The position numbers and the translations under genes are program-made. This document shows, piece by piece, positions 7,768 through 16,143 of a stretch of DNA of 55,000 nucleotides. The stretch is from Clostridiales bacterium (GTDB lineage: Bacteria; Bacillota; Clostridia; Oscillospirales; Acutalibacteraceae): contig JAAWNT010000015.1 of assembly GCA_022799115.1 (NCBI GenBank), forward strand, positions 1-55,000. The letters are read 5' to 3'. The notes beneath the pieces were generated by a model that did no database searches, had not been told where the DNA came from, and saw only the letters and a program-made list of their open reading frames with translations. The stretch's first letter is position 1; every line of letters begins with the position of its first letter.

Positions 7768-7819
7768 AAACGAAAAGACGCGTTACCAGCCTTTATGGCG
7801 ATAACGCGTCTTTTCGTTT
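7768..7819. terminator. Bidirectional terminator hairpin
   Basis: AAACGAAAAGACGCGTTA (7768-7785) pairs with TAACGCGTCTTTTCGTTT (7802-7819), an 18-bp perfect stem between the converging plus-strand DUF2089 operon and the minus-strand methyltransferase gene. The rest of 7530-7867 holds no gene that I can support. Confidence 0.8.
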
Positions 7820-7868
7820 AACTGCCTCTTGCTTTTTTACACCAGCTTTTAACCGGTGTTCAAAACGG

Positions 7869-8663
7869 TTACAGAAGCTCTTCCCGATATGCTCCAAGAT
7901 ATTCGATGCAGTATTCATCCTGTCCCAGCACCGCATTTGCGGCATAGAGCGATGCCATCAATTCCCGATTGAGCGGGTCCATGATGGCGCTGTCCAACCC
8001 GGCAGTCATGGCGGCCACCAGGAAGGTGCGATTGATTAACGCACGTTTGGGCAAGCCAAAGGAGATATTGCTTAGCCCGCAAACAATATGAACATCAGGC
8101 AGAAGCGCCCGGATCCCCTTGATCGACTGGATTGCCTCCAAGCCATACGCTTCTCCGGAACCTGCCGGGCGCACCATGGGATCCAAATAGATATCCTGCC
8201 GCTTCAGTCCCGCCTTGGTCAGCCGGTCTACCAGCTCTCCCGCCAATTCTATGCGCCGGTCTACCCCGTCGGGCACGCCGGAATCATCCATACAAAGGGC
8301 GACCAATCCCGTGTCATTTTCCAGGGCGGCGTTCAGCATAGGCTCAAAACGATTGGCCTCCAAGGTCACCGAATTGATGATTGGCTTTTCACCTTTATAC
8401 TCACGAACAATCGCCGCAGCCACTTGAGGATCCGGCGTATCAATCACCAACGGCAGCTGAGTGACCTGCTGCACCGTATTCATCAGCCAACGAAGATGGC
8501 TGCATTCGTCCTCTACAAACATCCCTGCGTTAATATCCAGATATTGAGCCCCCGATTCTTCCTGACGGCGGGCAAGATCCTGCACAAATGCGGCATCTCT
8601 TTTTTCGATTGCATCGTGTACACTGGGAATGGAACTATTCAGTTTTTCTCCAATAATTATCAT
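7869..8663 (-). CDS. Methyltetrahydrofolate:corrinoid methyltransferase-like protein (pterin-binding)
   Basis: 264 residues forming one pterin-binding TIM barrel of the DHPS/MeTr class. Family signatures: IIIGEKLNSS at the start, GAQYLDINAG (about 38-47, the pterin-binding DIN), PLVIDTPDP, KPIINSVTLE, YLDPMVRPA and CGLSNISFGLP. In acetogens AcsE moves a methyl group from methyl-H4folate to a corrinoid iron-sulfur protein; related proteins serve O-demethylase or methionine synthase systems. No corrinoid protein, CODH/ACS or folate gene is adjacent, so the methyl acceptor is unknown. The ATG at 8663 is preferred because AAGGAG lies 8 bases upstream; an in-frame GTG three codons earlier touches that site. 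Confidence 0.82.
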   Translation of the reverse strand: MIIIGEKLNSSIPSVHDAIEKRDAAFVQDLARRQEESGAQYLDINAGMFVEDECSHLRWLMNTVQQVTQLPLVIDTPDPQVAAAIVREYKGEKPIINSVTLEANRFEPMLNAALENDTGLVALCMDDSGVPDGVDRRIELAGELVDRLTKAGLKRQDIYLDPMVRPAGSGEAYGLEAIQSIKGIRALLPDVHIVCGLSNISFGLPKRALINRTFLVAAMTAGLDSAIMDPLNRELMASLYAANAVLGQDEYCIEYLGAYREELL

Positions 8664-8889
8664 ATCGCACACTCCTTGTTATCCTTGACTTTCTCAGTAG
8701 GTTGCATAACTTCCACATGTCACCAAGTTGTAAAATTACCAAAAACGCCAGTATTTTGCCCTTTCATTCATTGACATTGACAGACGTGGGATTTATACTA
8801 TAAACAGAAACAAACAAAAAAGCCTTCGTGTTGATTGCACCCGCGCTTTTGAATAACATTAAAAGTGCACTTCATAATACTCCTCCCTA

Positions 8890-8929
8890 AAAGACAGAAG
8901 CCTGCGTATGCAGGTTTTTGTCTTTTTTT
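8890..8929. terminator. Terminator-like hairpin downstream of the hydroxyacid dehydrogenase gene
   Basis: An AAAGACA/TGTCTTT outer stem and a CCTGC/GCAGG inner stem with a GTAT loop. The T-tract is longer on the plus strand (TCTTTTTTTC) although both neighbours are minus-strand genes, so it may work in both directions. The rest of 8664-8994 shows nothing else. Confidence 0.55.
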
Positions 8930-8994
8930 CGGCCTTTTTTCCGCGCACAAACGAGTTTCTCAAGCAACGGCAACGGTTACCGAGACAGAAAACG

Positions 8995-9960
8995 CTAACA
9001 TCCGTAACATTCGTTTACTACATTTTGCGGCCTTCCCCGCAAAAAAGCCTCCACATTATCTGCAACCGTTTCAATCAATCGTTTTCTGGAATCCTTAGCG
9101 GCCCAGGCAATATGGGGAGTAATCACGCAGTTTTTTGCCGTCAACAACGGATTGTCTTTGGATGGCGGTTCTTTTGACAACACATCCAGAGCAGCCCCGG
9201 CAATAATCCCCTGATTAAGGGCATGGGCCAACGCTTCCTCTTGAATCACAGGCCCTCGTGAAGTGTTTATTAACAGGGCGTTCGGCTTCATCATGGCCAA
9301 GGTATCTCGATTAATGAGATTTTCGGTCTGATCCGTTAAGGGACAGTGAATAGATACCACATCGCTTTGTTGAAACAGCTGTTCCAACTCCACCCATTCG
9401 CACCCTTGTGGTAACGCGCGTCTGGTGCGGCTGTGGATCAACACCTTCATTCCCAGCGCCAGCGCCATCTGAGCCACCGATTGGCCGATCGCCCCATATC
9501 CCACGATTCCCATCGTTTTATGTTCCAGCTCAACGAGAGGGCTATTCCAATAGCAGAAGTGGGGACTTTCGCACCATTGCCCATCGTGAACCGACCGGTT
9601 GTGCAATTCCACTTGGTTGGTCAAAGCAAACAGCAGGGCGAATGTCATCTGGGCAACCGCCTTCGTGCAGTAGGCGGGAACATTACAGACGGGAATTCCC
9701 AGATCGCGGGCCGCCGTAAGATCAATGACATTGTATCCAGTGGACAGGGTGCCAATATACCGGCATTTGGGAAGCTTTTTCAATATTTGCGCTGAAAGAG
9801 GAGTTTTATTGGTAAGTACGAGTTCCGCCTCTCCAGCCCGCGGCACAATGTCGCGCTCTTCCGTTTTATCATAAACCGTCAGATTTCCAAGGGCTTCCAA
9901 CCTCTTCCAGTCCAAATCCCCCGGATTGGTGGTAAACGCATCCAATATTACGATATTCAT
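8995..9960 (-). CDS. D-isomer-specific 2-hydroxyacid dehydrogenase (glycerate dehydrogenase-like)
   Basis: 321 residues, full length for the family. The NAD-binding glycine motif GYGAIGQ (about 151-157) and the catalytic trio are present: Arg in INTSRGPVIQE, Glu in LDVLSKEPP, and His in ITPHIAWAA. The closest named type is glycerate/hydroxypyruvate reductase (HprA-like), which interconverts hydroxypyruvate and D-glycerate; substrate range cannot be fixed from sequence. Unlike SerA at 32784 it has no ACT domain. Monocistronic, minus strand. Confidence 0.85.
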   Translation of the reverse strand: MNIVILDAFTTNPGDLDWKRLEALGNLTVYDKTEERDIVPRAGEAELVLTNKTPLSAQILKKLPKCRYIGTLSTGYNVIDLTAARDLGIPVCNVPAYCTKAVAQMTFALLFALTNQVELHNRSVHDGQWCESPHFCYWNSPLVELEHKTMGIVGYGAIGQSVAQMALALGMKVLIHSRTRRALPQGCEWVELEQLFQQSDVVSIHCPLTDQTENLINRDTLAMMKPNALLINTSRGPVIQEEALAHALNQGIIAGAALDVLSKEPPSKDNPLLTAKNCVITPHIAWAAKDSRKRLIETVADNVEAFLRGRPQNVVNECYGC

Positions 9961-10145
9961 CCGGTTTCCGCCTTTCTGATTTTCGTTTTATTATACACAT
10001 CATTTACCGGAATGTCCAGTAGATTCCAAGGCCCGCATCCCTTTTTGAATCCATGCGTAAGGTTGAAGGATTTTCACGGTTCATGGCAATTGCCGTTTGC
10101 TTGCTGTAAAATAAATCCAAACACAGAAAGGCGGTGTAGATTGTC

Positions 10146-12479
10146 ATGAAGAAAACGATCAAACGCAACCTGATTTTATGCATGTGTCTGCTTTGTTTCG
10201 CTCTTAGTTTTACGGTTGGAGCTTCCCGGCCTCAGACCCGTTACGTCTCCGTTCCCTCTACTGCCGTTTTCTCCGATTCCGTTGCCCTCTTTCCCGGGGA
10301 GGACCATTCTTTTTACCTGCTGTCCTGGAATTCTTCCCATACCCGTTTGTCCCGGTTTGATGCAAATACTACCCAATTTATCGAGCAGCTTTCTGAGCCA
10401 GTTTCCTATACTGCCTCCGCACAAAATCAGGATACCCTGCTGATCGCTTCCTCCGCCATGCAGTTTGATCCTCAGCAGCAGGAATTTGTCCGCTTTACCG
10501 CCTTAATCCAATATTCGATGCTCTCCAATACGTGGGAACGCCTTGTCATTCCTAACCTGTATTTGTCTTCTTCTCTATGTTTTGCCCTGGATCAGAAGGG
10601 TTTCTTTTATACTGTGGACAGCGAGTCCCCCAATACTCTGTTGGTTTTTGATTCCCAGGGAATTCTTCAACATTCCATACCGTGTGACAGCCCCCTTTCC
10701 TCCGTCACCGTTTCTCCAATGGGAACCCGCTTGCTGCTCACTGACTCTGAGAACCGTTTTTTCTATCTGGATTATTCGGACCTTTCGGTCATCCATCCTC
10801 TTTCAACCCCGGCCCCGGCGCTTCCTTACCATTTTCTAGACGAGACCGGATATGTGGACGGATTGGGAGACGTTTATTGGGAGGACGGCCCGGAGAATTA
10901 CAAGCTCGCCTATTCCACTCTTTGCTCCCCGCACCTTGTGGACATGCTGGACCAGAGTGTCCTGTGTATTCCGGAAAACGGCCCCCTGCTGCATTTGGAT
11001 CGCTGCACTGGAGAAGCCGCCGCTCAGCAGGAGCTTTCGGAAGGCGCTTTACAGCTCAGGCTCTCCGGAACTACGGCTGCCGTGCTTTTATCCGATTCCT
11101 CCGGGTTTCGCATTGGTTGCATTGATCTTACTTCTCCCAATCCGCTGGAGCCAATCGTCTACAGCCCTGTATACAACATCGCGGACCCTGCCGGGGTGTC
11201 GGAGCTCTGGCAAAAATATCTCCCTGAAAACCGCAAGAACAGCGGGGTTTATACTCGTACCCCGGATCTGGAAACCTTCTCTCATCCCTCTGGGCTATCT
11301 TCCCAGGCACTGACCGACGGACTCAACGCGGTTAATTTTTATCGAACTCTTTGGGGACTTCCGCCCGCTGAACTGGATCTATCCGGCTGCGAAGAACTGT
11401 CCTACGGCGCGGTACTATCCCTATTGGGCAACGGAACGCCGCCGGAGGAACCGCCCACCGGGATGCCGGTTTCCTTTTATGATACCGCACAAAACGCCCT
11501 AATGAAAAGCAGCGTTTTGGTTCATGAGTCGTTGACCCCCTATCCGCTGGCTCAAGCGGTTCATCAGTGGTTTAAAACCGATCCATCAATACGGGCTCTT
11601 CTGCTGTCCACAGAGCTTTCCCATCTCTCGTTTGGCGCGGCATCGGGTGAAAATGGAATTACATGTGTACTAATCTCCGGGCAATCCGTCGGACAATCGA
11701 CCGTTACCGCTTTTCCGCCGGGAGGTATTTTTCCTTTGACTCTATGCAACCGCGGAACTTGGAGCGTGCGCTTAAATGAAGATCTTTTGGCAGGGGCGCG
11801 CGGTTTTCCACGAGTGGTAATAACAAGCCGGGAAACCGGAGAGGAACGCGCATTTACCATGGAACACGGCCTCACTTACGGAGACGGCATCCTTGTATGG
11901 GAATTCCCCTGTAAGGAAGGCCTCTACTCGATACGTGTGGAAAATCTATGCACACCAGAAGGGATTCCCGCTCTCATTTCCTACAATCTCTCGCTGGTGA
12001 ATATGGACCTTTCCCTTCCTTTGCCCGAAGAGGAGCCCACCCTTCCTCCGATTACAGGAGGTCTGGAAAGCGATTTGTATCACATCGACAGGCAGCGCGG
12101 CCTGATTTATGGAATTACTCCTTCCACCTCCCGGTCGTCTTTTTGGAAAAATTTAAGCGGAGAGGGAACCATTGAAGTGTGGAAGAACGGCCGCCCGGCA
12201 ACCTCAGGAAATGCGGGCACAGGTATGAAGGCCGTGCTGCTGCGGGAAGGACAGGTGGTAGATGAGCTCACCCTCTTGGTGTATGGGGATCTCACCGGGG
12301 AAGGAAACGTCAACACCTTGGACCTGCGCGCACTATATAAACAACTGTTGGAACAACAATCCCTTTCAGAACCGTTTTTATGGGCGGCCGATCTCAATCG
12401 GGACGGGGAACTCAATACGTTGGATCTGCTGGCCATGGATAAATTTCTTTCGGGAACCTATGACATTCCACAGGATTAA
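10146..12479 (+). CDS. Secreted multidomain protein with CAP-like and dockerin modules
   Basis: 777 residues. Order: signal peptide (about 1-27, ending near VGAS); a beta-rich region (about 30-335) with recurring SxDSxG...L-type blades resembling a propeller; a CAP/SCP-like region (about 375-505, beginning DGLNAVNFYRTLWGL); a beta-sandwich-like region; and a C-terminal type I dockerin (about 713-770). Its two calcium loops are DLTGEGNVNTLD and DLNRDGELNTLD; the first has Thr and Glu where Asn and Asp are usual. Dockerins dock to cohesins on scaffoldins, but no cohesin gene is in the window. Exported; function unknown. The CAP assignment is tentative, the dockerin secure. Confidence 0.82.
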   Translation: MKKTIKRNLILCMCLLCFALSFTVGASRPQTRYVSVPSTAVFSDSVALFPGEDHSFYLLSWNSSHTRLSRFDANTTQFIEQLSEPVSYTASAQNQDTLLIASSAMQFDPQQQEFVRFTALIQYSMLSNTWERLVIPNLYLSSSLCFALDQKGFFYTVDSESPNTLLVFDSQGILQHSIPCDSPLSSVTVSPMGTRLLLTDSENRFFYLDYSDLSVIHPLSTPAPALPYHFLDETGYVDGLGDVYWEDGPENYKLAYSTLCSPHLVDMLDQSVLCIPENGPLLHLDRCTGEAAAQQELSEGALQLRLSGTTAAVLLSDSSGFRIGCIDLTSPNPLEPIVYSPVYNIADPAGVSELWQKYLPENRKNSGVYTRTPDLETFSHPSGLSSQALTDGLNAVNFYRTLWGLPPAELDLSGCEELSYGAVLSLLGNGTPPEEPPTGMPVSFYDTAQNALMKSSVLVHESLTPYPLAQAVHQWFKTDPSIRALLLSTELSHLSFGAASGENGITCVLISGQSVGQSTVTAFPPGGIFPLTLCNRGTWSVRLNEDLLAGARGFPRVVITSRETGEERAFTMEHGLTYGDGILVWEFPCKEGLYSIRVENLCTPEGIPALISYNLSLVNMDLSLPLPEEEPTLPPITGGLESDLYHIDRQRGLIYGITPSTSRSSFWKNLSGEGTIEVWKNGRPATSGNAGTGMKAVLLREGQVVDELTLLVYGDLTGEGNVNTLDLRALYKQLLEQQSLSEPFLWAADLNRDGELNTLDLLAMDKFLSGTYDIPQD

Positions 12480-12550
12480 TGGTATACTCTTTTTACTATC
12501 ATCTGCCGAATCCATTCACTTTGGATTTGAGGTGCGACACGGAGGATATC

Positions 12551-13750
12551 ATGGACTGTCTGATTGAATTATACGATCATGAACAACTCAATAATCTGGT
12601 GGATATCCTGGCCTTCCGTCCTAAAAAAGCGGTGTTTCTTTACGATAAACGGGAAACCCGTTATGAGGATATTCACGCCGTCGAAACCGCCTGTAAGCAA
12701 ACGCTCCCTGACATCCGGATGGAGGCGGTGGCTATGAATACCCTTTCCTTGGATGAAATTACTAATACCTGTAAACAGGTAATCAGGAACAATCCCAACT
12801 GCTATATGGACATTACCGGCGGCGGCGAGTTAAGCGCCATCGGCGCCTATCTTGCTTGCCGGGATACCTTTACACCCATTTTTAAGGTGGATGTGGTCAA
12901 CGGAATTTTTATCAATGCCTATGGCTGCAAATCCATGGAGAAAATCTTTTCCCTACCCACTCTTTCCCTGGATACCCTGCTACTGGCTCACGGGGCTGCA
13001 CTCGGGGGAACCGGCCATCCCAAACCGTCCACCGATTTGTTTGATCCTCTTTTCACGTTTTGTCAAACGATCTTTAAGGATCTCTCCAGATGGAAAGATC
13101 TTTGCTTTTACCTGCAAACCGGCTGTACCTCCCATGCTACGCCCTACCGGCCGCTCTCGTTTTCCGCTCCCAGTAGACTGTCCGCACCGGGTGGAAAACA
13201 GGCGGCAGCCCAGCTTCCTTTATTGGAAAAGGCCGCTGATCTAGGCTTAATCACCAAGTTTTCTCATATAAACAACATGATATCCTTTGAATTTGGAAAC
13301 GAAAGCATCAAAAAATATCTCACCGACTACGGCACCTGTCTGGAGCTTTATACCTATATCACCCTGTGTAAGGCGGGCGTTTACGACGATGTGCGCATGA
13401 GTGTGAAGGTTGATTGGAACGGCATACGCCCCCATCCGGTAGAGATTACCAATGAAATTGACGTTACATTCTTCTGCGGGATCCATCCTGTGTTCCTTTC
13501 CTGTAAGCTATCAGAGCCGTCCTCCGAGGCCTTACAGGAGTTGAGCGTTTATAAAAGCTACTTTGGAGGCCGGCATTCTCGCTGCATTTTGGTTACCTTG
13601 GCGGTGATGAATCCCCAATGCTCCTATTCCCTTTGGAGAGCCAAAGAGATGGGCATTTCCGTCATTGACGGTACCTCCATTCAAAAGGGAACCTTTTTGC
13701 AAGATCTGGAGCGTGCGATTGGCAACAAAAGAGCAGCGGCCAAGGAGTAA
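12551..13750 (+). CDS. Orphan CARF-domain nuclease, DUF1887/Card1-like
   Basis: 399 residues. An N-terminal CARF domain (about 1-150) carries the ligand-site motif DITGGGELSAIGAY (87-100). A linker/winged-helix region follows, then a C-terminal PD-(D/E)xK-type nuclease domain (about 255-395): GTCLELYTY with Glu265, NEIDV with Asp304, and FLSCK with Ser317 and Lys319. Card1/Can2 enzymes are switched on by cyclic oligoadenylates from type III CRISPR complexes and cut nucleic acid. No Cas10, array or ring nuclease is present here. The (D/E)xK acidic residue is Ser in this protein. The ATG at 12551 is chosen for GGAGG 5 bases upstream and because the family begins MxxLIEL; an in-frame ATG at 12479 overlapping the previous stop lacks a site. 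Confidence 0.82.
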   Translation: MDCLIELYDHEQLNNLVDILAFRPKKAVFLYDKRETRYEDIHAVETACKQTLPDIRMEAVAMNTLSLDEITNTCKQVIRNNPNCYMDITGGGELSAIGAYLACRDTFTPIFKVDVVNGIFINAYGCKSMEKIFSLPTLSLDTLLLAHGAALGGTGHPKPSTDLFDPLFTFCQTIFKDLSRWKDLCFYLQTGCTSHATPYRPLSFSAPSRLSAPGGKQAAAQLPLLEKAADLGLITKFSHINNMISFEFGNESIKKYLTDYGTCLELYTYITLCKAGVYDDVRMSVKVDWNGIRPHPVEITNEIDVTFFCGIHPVFLSCKLSEPSSEALQELSVYKSYFGGRHSRCILVTLAVMNPQCSYSLWRAKEMGISVIDGTSIQKGTFLQDLERAIGNKRAAAKE

Positions 13751-13772
13751 TCTCCCGGCCGCTGTTCTTTTT
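13734..13772 (+). terminator. Intrinsic terminator after the CARF nuclease gene
   Basis: CAGCGGCC (13734-13741) pairs with GGCCGCTG (13757-13764), followed by TTCTTTTT. The stem begins inside the last codons of the gene. Confidence 0.8.
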
Positions 13773-13786
13773 AAACGGGCTTATTT

Positions 13787-14704
13787 TCAGCCTTCCTCCG
13801 ATCTCTGATCCGCCGCATCCGTGGAGGAAGATAAATAGCGGGGATAATAGGGAATACTGGTTTCGGTTCCCCCTGAAATCAATCGACGCACAAAATCGAC
13901 GAGGCGCTTGGCGCCGCAGCCTATGTAGAAGCCTGCCGCGTTTAACAGCACATCATCCACATCCGCCATCCCGGTGTTCAAGAGATATTGACTGACCTCA
14001 ATCACAATTCCGATTCCAAAGGCAATCAACAACTTTTTCCACCATTTCAGCGCGGGATGCCGCACTGACAGAAAAAAGCCGATGGGCGAGAAAAACAAAA
14101 GATTTCCAAATAAATAGTAGACAACATCCGACGCGGAAGAAAAATATCGGAAGATCTGGTAAAAGGGAATCAAATTTAACTGCCGATCCCCCGCTAGATT
14201 AATCTTTCGAATCAAGATAAAGCTGAATATCAGCAATACCACATAAAAGACATAGAACGCAATGCTGGCCCATTGAAAAAAGTAGGTGAAATCTTCCCGT
14301 TTTTGCGGACTGTCCCATTCATTGAGAGAGAATATTCGCACCAGCATACAGATCAGAAAAGGGGTCATCCATATTAGTCCCCATATAATCCCACTTTGAT
14401 AATCAAAGGTGAACGCACCGTCCACCACCGTGAGCTCCACCATACTCCGCACTTTTTCACTAAGAAAACCGGTCATGAGAAAAACCATACCTGTAGTCAG
14501 GGCAAGGCCAACCGTTTCGTAGCTTTTGAAGATAACCAATATAGCCAAAGCGATCAATGCCGCCAAGCCCGCCACATACAGCTCTCGAAACGGCGTGTGC
14601 AAGAAGCCCTGCGCTTCCCCCGGGGTCAGATAAAGCGCCAAGCCGCCAGCCAGTGCGACAAATAGCTGAGCGGTGGTCAAGCGCTTGAACACACTGCTCT
14701 TCAT
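13787..14704 (-). CDS. VanZ-like membrane protein
   Basis: 305 residues, with about seven or eight transmembrane segments. The C-terminal half matches the VanZ pattern: NLIPFYQIF, GNLLFFSPIGFFL, a conserved EVSQYLL and DVDDVLLNAAGFYIG. The N-terminal 130 residues are extra membrane helices not found in short VanZ proteins. VanZ homologues affect glycopeptide susceptibility in enterococci, but most are of unknown function; no vanA-type genes are near. The start overlaps the ruvX stop by 4 bases (ATGA), so it is translationally coupled to ruvX. Confidence 0.85.
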   Translation of the reverse strand: MKSSVFKRLTTAQLFVALAGGLALYLTPGEAQGFLHTPFRELYVAGLAALIALAILVIFKSYETVGLALTTGMVFLMTGFLSEKVRSMVELTVVDGAFTFDYQSGIIWGLIWMTPFLICMLVRIFSLNEWDSPQKREDFTYFFQWASIAFYVFYVVLLIFSFILIRKINLAGDRQLNLIPFYQIFRYFSSASDVVYYLFGNLLFFSPIGFFLSVRHPALKWWKKLLIAFGIGIVIEVSQYLLNTGMADVDDVLLNAAGFYIGCGAKRLVDFVRRLISGGTETSIPYYPRYLSSSTDAADQRSEEG

Positions 14705-15120
14705 CCCCGGTTCCTCCTATAATCCAAATAGTCCTGCAAGATAATCACAGCGGCGACGCTATCCACCACTGCCTTTCTTTTCTTCCCCCTGGTATTCGTC
14801 ACATTCAGATATCCATGGGCGGTAATCGTTGTTCCCCGTTCATCCCGCAATACCACTTCCAAACCGGCGGCCTGTTGTAATAGTTGCTGGAATTGCCGCA
14901 CATTTTGCGCGCTTTCTCCTTCGGTTCCGTCCATATTACGGGGCAGCCCCAACACGATCTGCTGAGCTCCCCTCTCTTTGGCCTGCTGGGCGATCCGCAC
15001 CGCCAACCGCTGACTATCTCTCTCCTCAATCACGCAGACAGGAGAGGCCAACGTTTCCCCCGGATCGGAAATTGCCAATCCGGAGCGTACTTTTCCATAA
15101 TCAACTGCAAGTATCGTCAT
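14701..15120 (-). CDS. ruvX: Putative pre-16S rRNA nuclease YqgF/RuvX
   Basis: 139 residues, the usual size. RNase H-like fold with Asp in LAVDYGKVRSGLA (first catalytic residue), VLGLPRNMDGTEGE, LRDERGTTITAHGYL and a terminal VDSVAAVIILQDYLD. YqgF trims the 5' end of 16S rRNA in bacteria; the resolvase name is historical. First gene of a two-gene unit with the VanZ-like gene, overlapping it by 4 bases. Confidence 0.93.
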   Translation of the reverse strand: MTILAVDYGKVRSGLAISDPGETLASPVCVIEERDSQRLAVRIAQQAKERGAQQIVLGLPRNMDGTEGESAQNVRQFQQLLQQAAGLEVVLRDERGTTITAHGYLNVTNTRGKKRKAVVDSVAAVIILQDYLDYRRNRG

Positions 15121-15420
15121 CTTCTCTGTCCACCCACTCCCTGCTTAACCGTGACAAAATCCGCAGATTGCCGAGTTTTCCTCCCTGTCAAAAGCCGTGT
15201 TGCAGAACAGCCGGCTGACCCTCATCGATTCCTGTTATGCGGTCTTTTTCGGGAAAAGAAACTCTCATACTTATTCTATGTAACTTAAAAATGGCCGTAT
15301 TCTAGTGACGATTGGTATCATCTCTATAAATGCTTAGTGAACCATTCGCGCTTCCATAGGGCTGTTTTTCGAAACGCGGGAACGCCGCTGTGAGAATCCT
15401 CACCCCTCCAACTTATGCAA
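15121..15420. other. Intergenic stretch without recognised features
   Basis: 300 bases between the histidine phosphatase stop and the ruvX start. I see no convincing gene, hairpin with U-tract, or repeat. The short frames crossing it lack ribosome binding sites. Confidence 0.5.
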
Positions 15421-16143
15421 TCACACTGGCGGCGCCTTTGCTTTTTCGGGGTCATGAGGCGGAATTCTCCGATCCCTGTGCCACCAATCCTGTTTATGAA
15501 AGGTGGATACCTCCGGGCTTAAATGAGAAGCATCGTTTTGGACAACGATAGACGGACGCAGCTGCTGGTCAAAATCGATCACACTGACGGCCGTATTATC
15601 GCACCAATCCACCTCGTTGAGCCGCTCAATGGGAAACCCGTTGGCCCTGCACAAAATGTTGCGAATGGCGCAGCCATGAGAAGTTATACACACCACTGAA
15701 TCGGGGTTTTCCTGAACAATTTCCAGCAGGGCGTTCCATACACGGTCATATACCTGGCGCATGGATTCCCCGCCGGCCGGCGCAAAACGATGGGGTTCGT
15801 AATCCCAAAAATAGGATTGTTCCGGATCGATGACCGGAAAGTCCGCCCAGGGTTTTCCTTCCCAGCTTCCACCCTGTATTTCCATGAGTCCTTCCTTTAT
15901 CCGGATAGGCAGATGATGGAATTGATTGATGGCTTGGGCGGTTTGATAGGCCCTTTTAAGCGGGCTGGAATACAAGGCGTCAATCCGCTGATTTCTAAGA
16001 CGAAGCGACAATAAATCCAGCTGCTTTCCTCCGTTTGCGCTGATGGGAGCATCGGTATGGCCCTGAAAAATACGTTTGACATTGCCTTCGGCCTCGCAAT
16101 GACGCACCAATAGTATGCGGGTTCCTTTATCCGGAGTTACCAT
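15421..16143 (-). CDS. Histidine phosphatase family protein
   Basis: 240 residues of the phosphoglycerate-mutase-like superfamily. Visible are the catalytic LLVRHCEAEGN (about 13-23, phospho-accepting His), SSPLKRAYQTA, the acidic GLMEIQGGSWEG and the second catalytic His in CITSHGCAIRN. Substrate unknown; candidates in this class include small sugar phosphates and alpha-ribazole phosphate. The frame stays open upstream into pyrD, but the ATG at 16143, overlapping the pyrD stop by 7 bases, is the only start giving the normal family N-terminus. It is therefore coupled to pyrD and pyrK. Confidence 0.82.
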   Translation of the reverse strand: MVTPDKGTRILLVRHCEAEGNVKRIFQGHTDAPISANGGKQLDLLSLRLRNQRIDALYSSPLKRAYQTAQAINQFHHLPIRIKEGLMEIQGGSWEGKPWADFPVIDPEQSYFWDYEPHRFAPAGGESMRQVYDRVWNALLEIVQENPDSVVCITSHGCAIRNILCRANGFPIERLNEVDWCDNTAVSVIDFDQQLRPSIVVQNDASHLSPEVSTFHKQDWWHRDRRIPPHDPEKAKAPPV

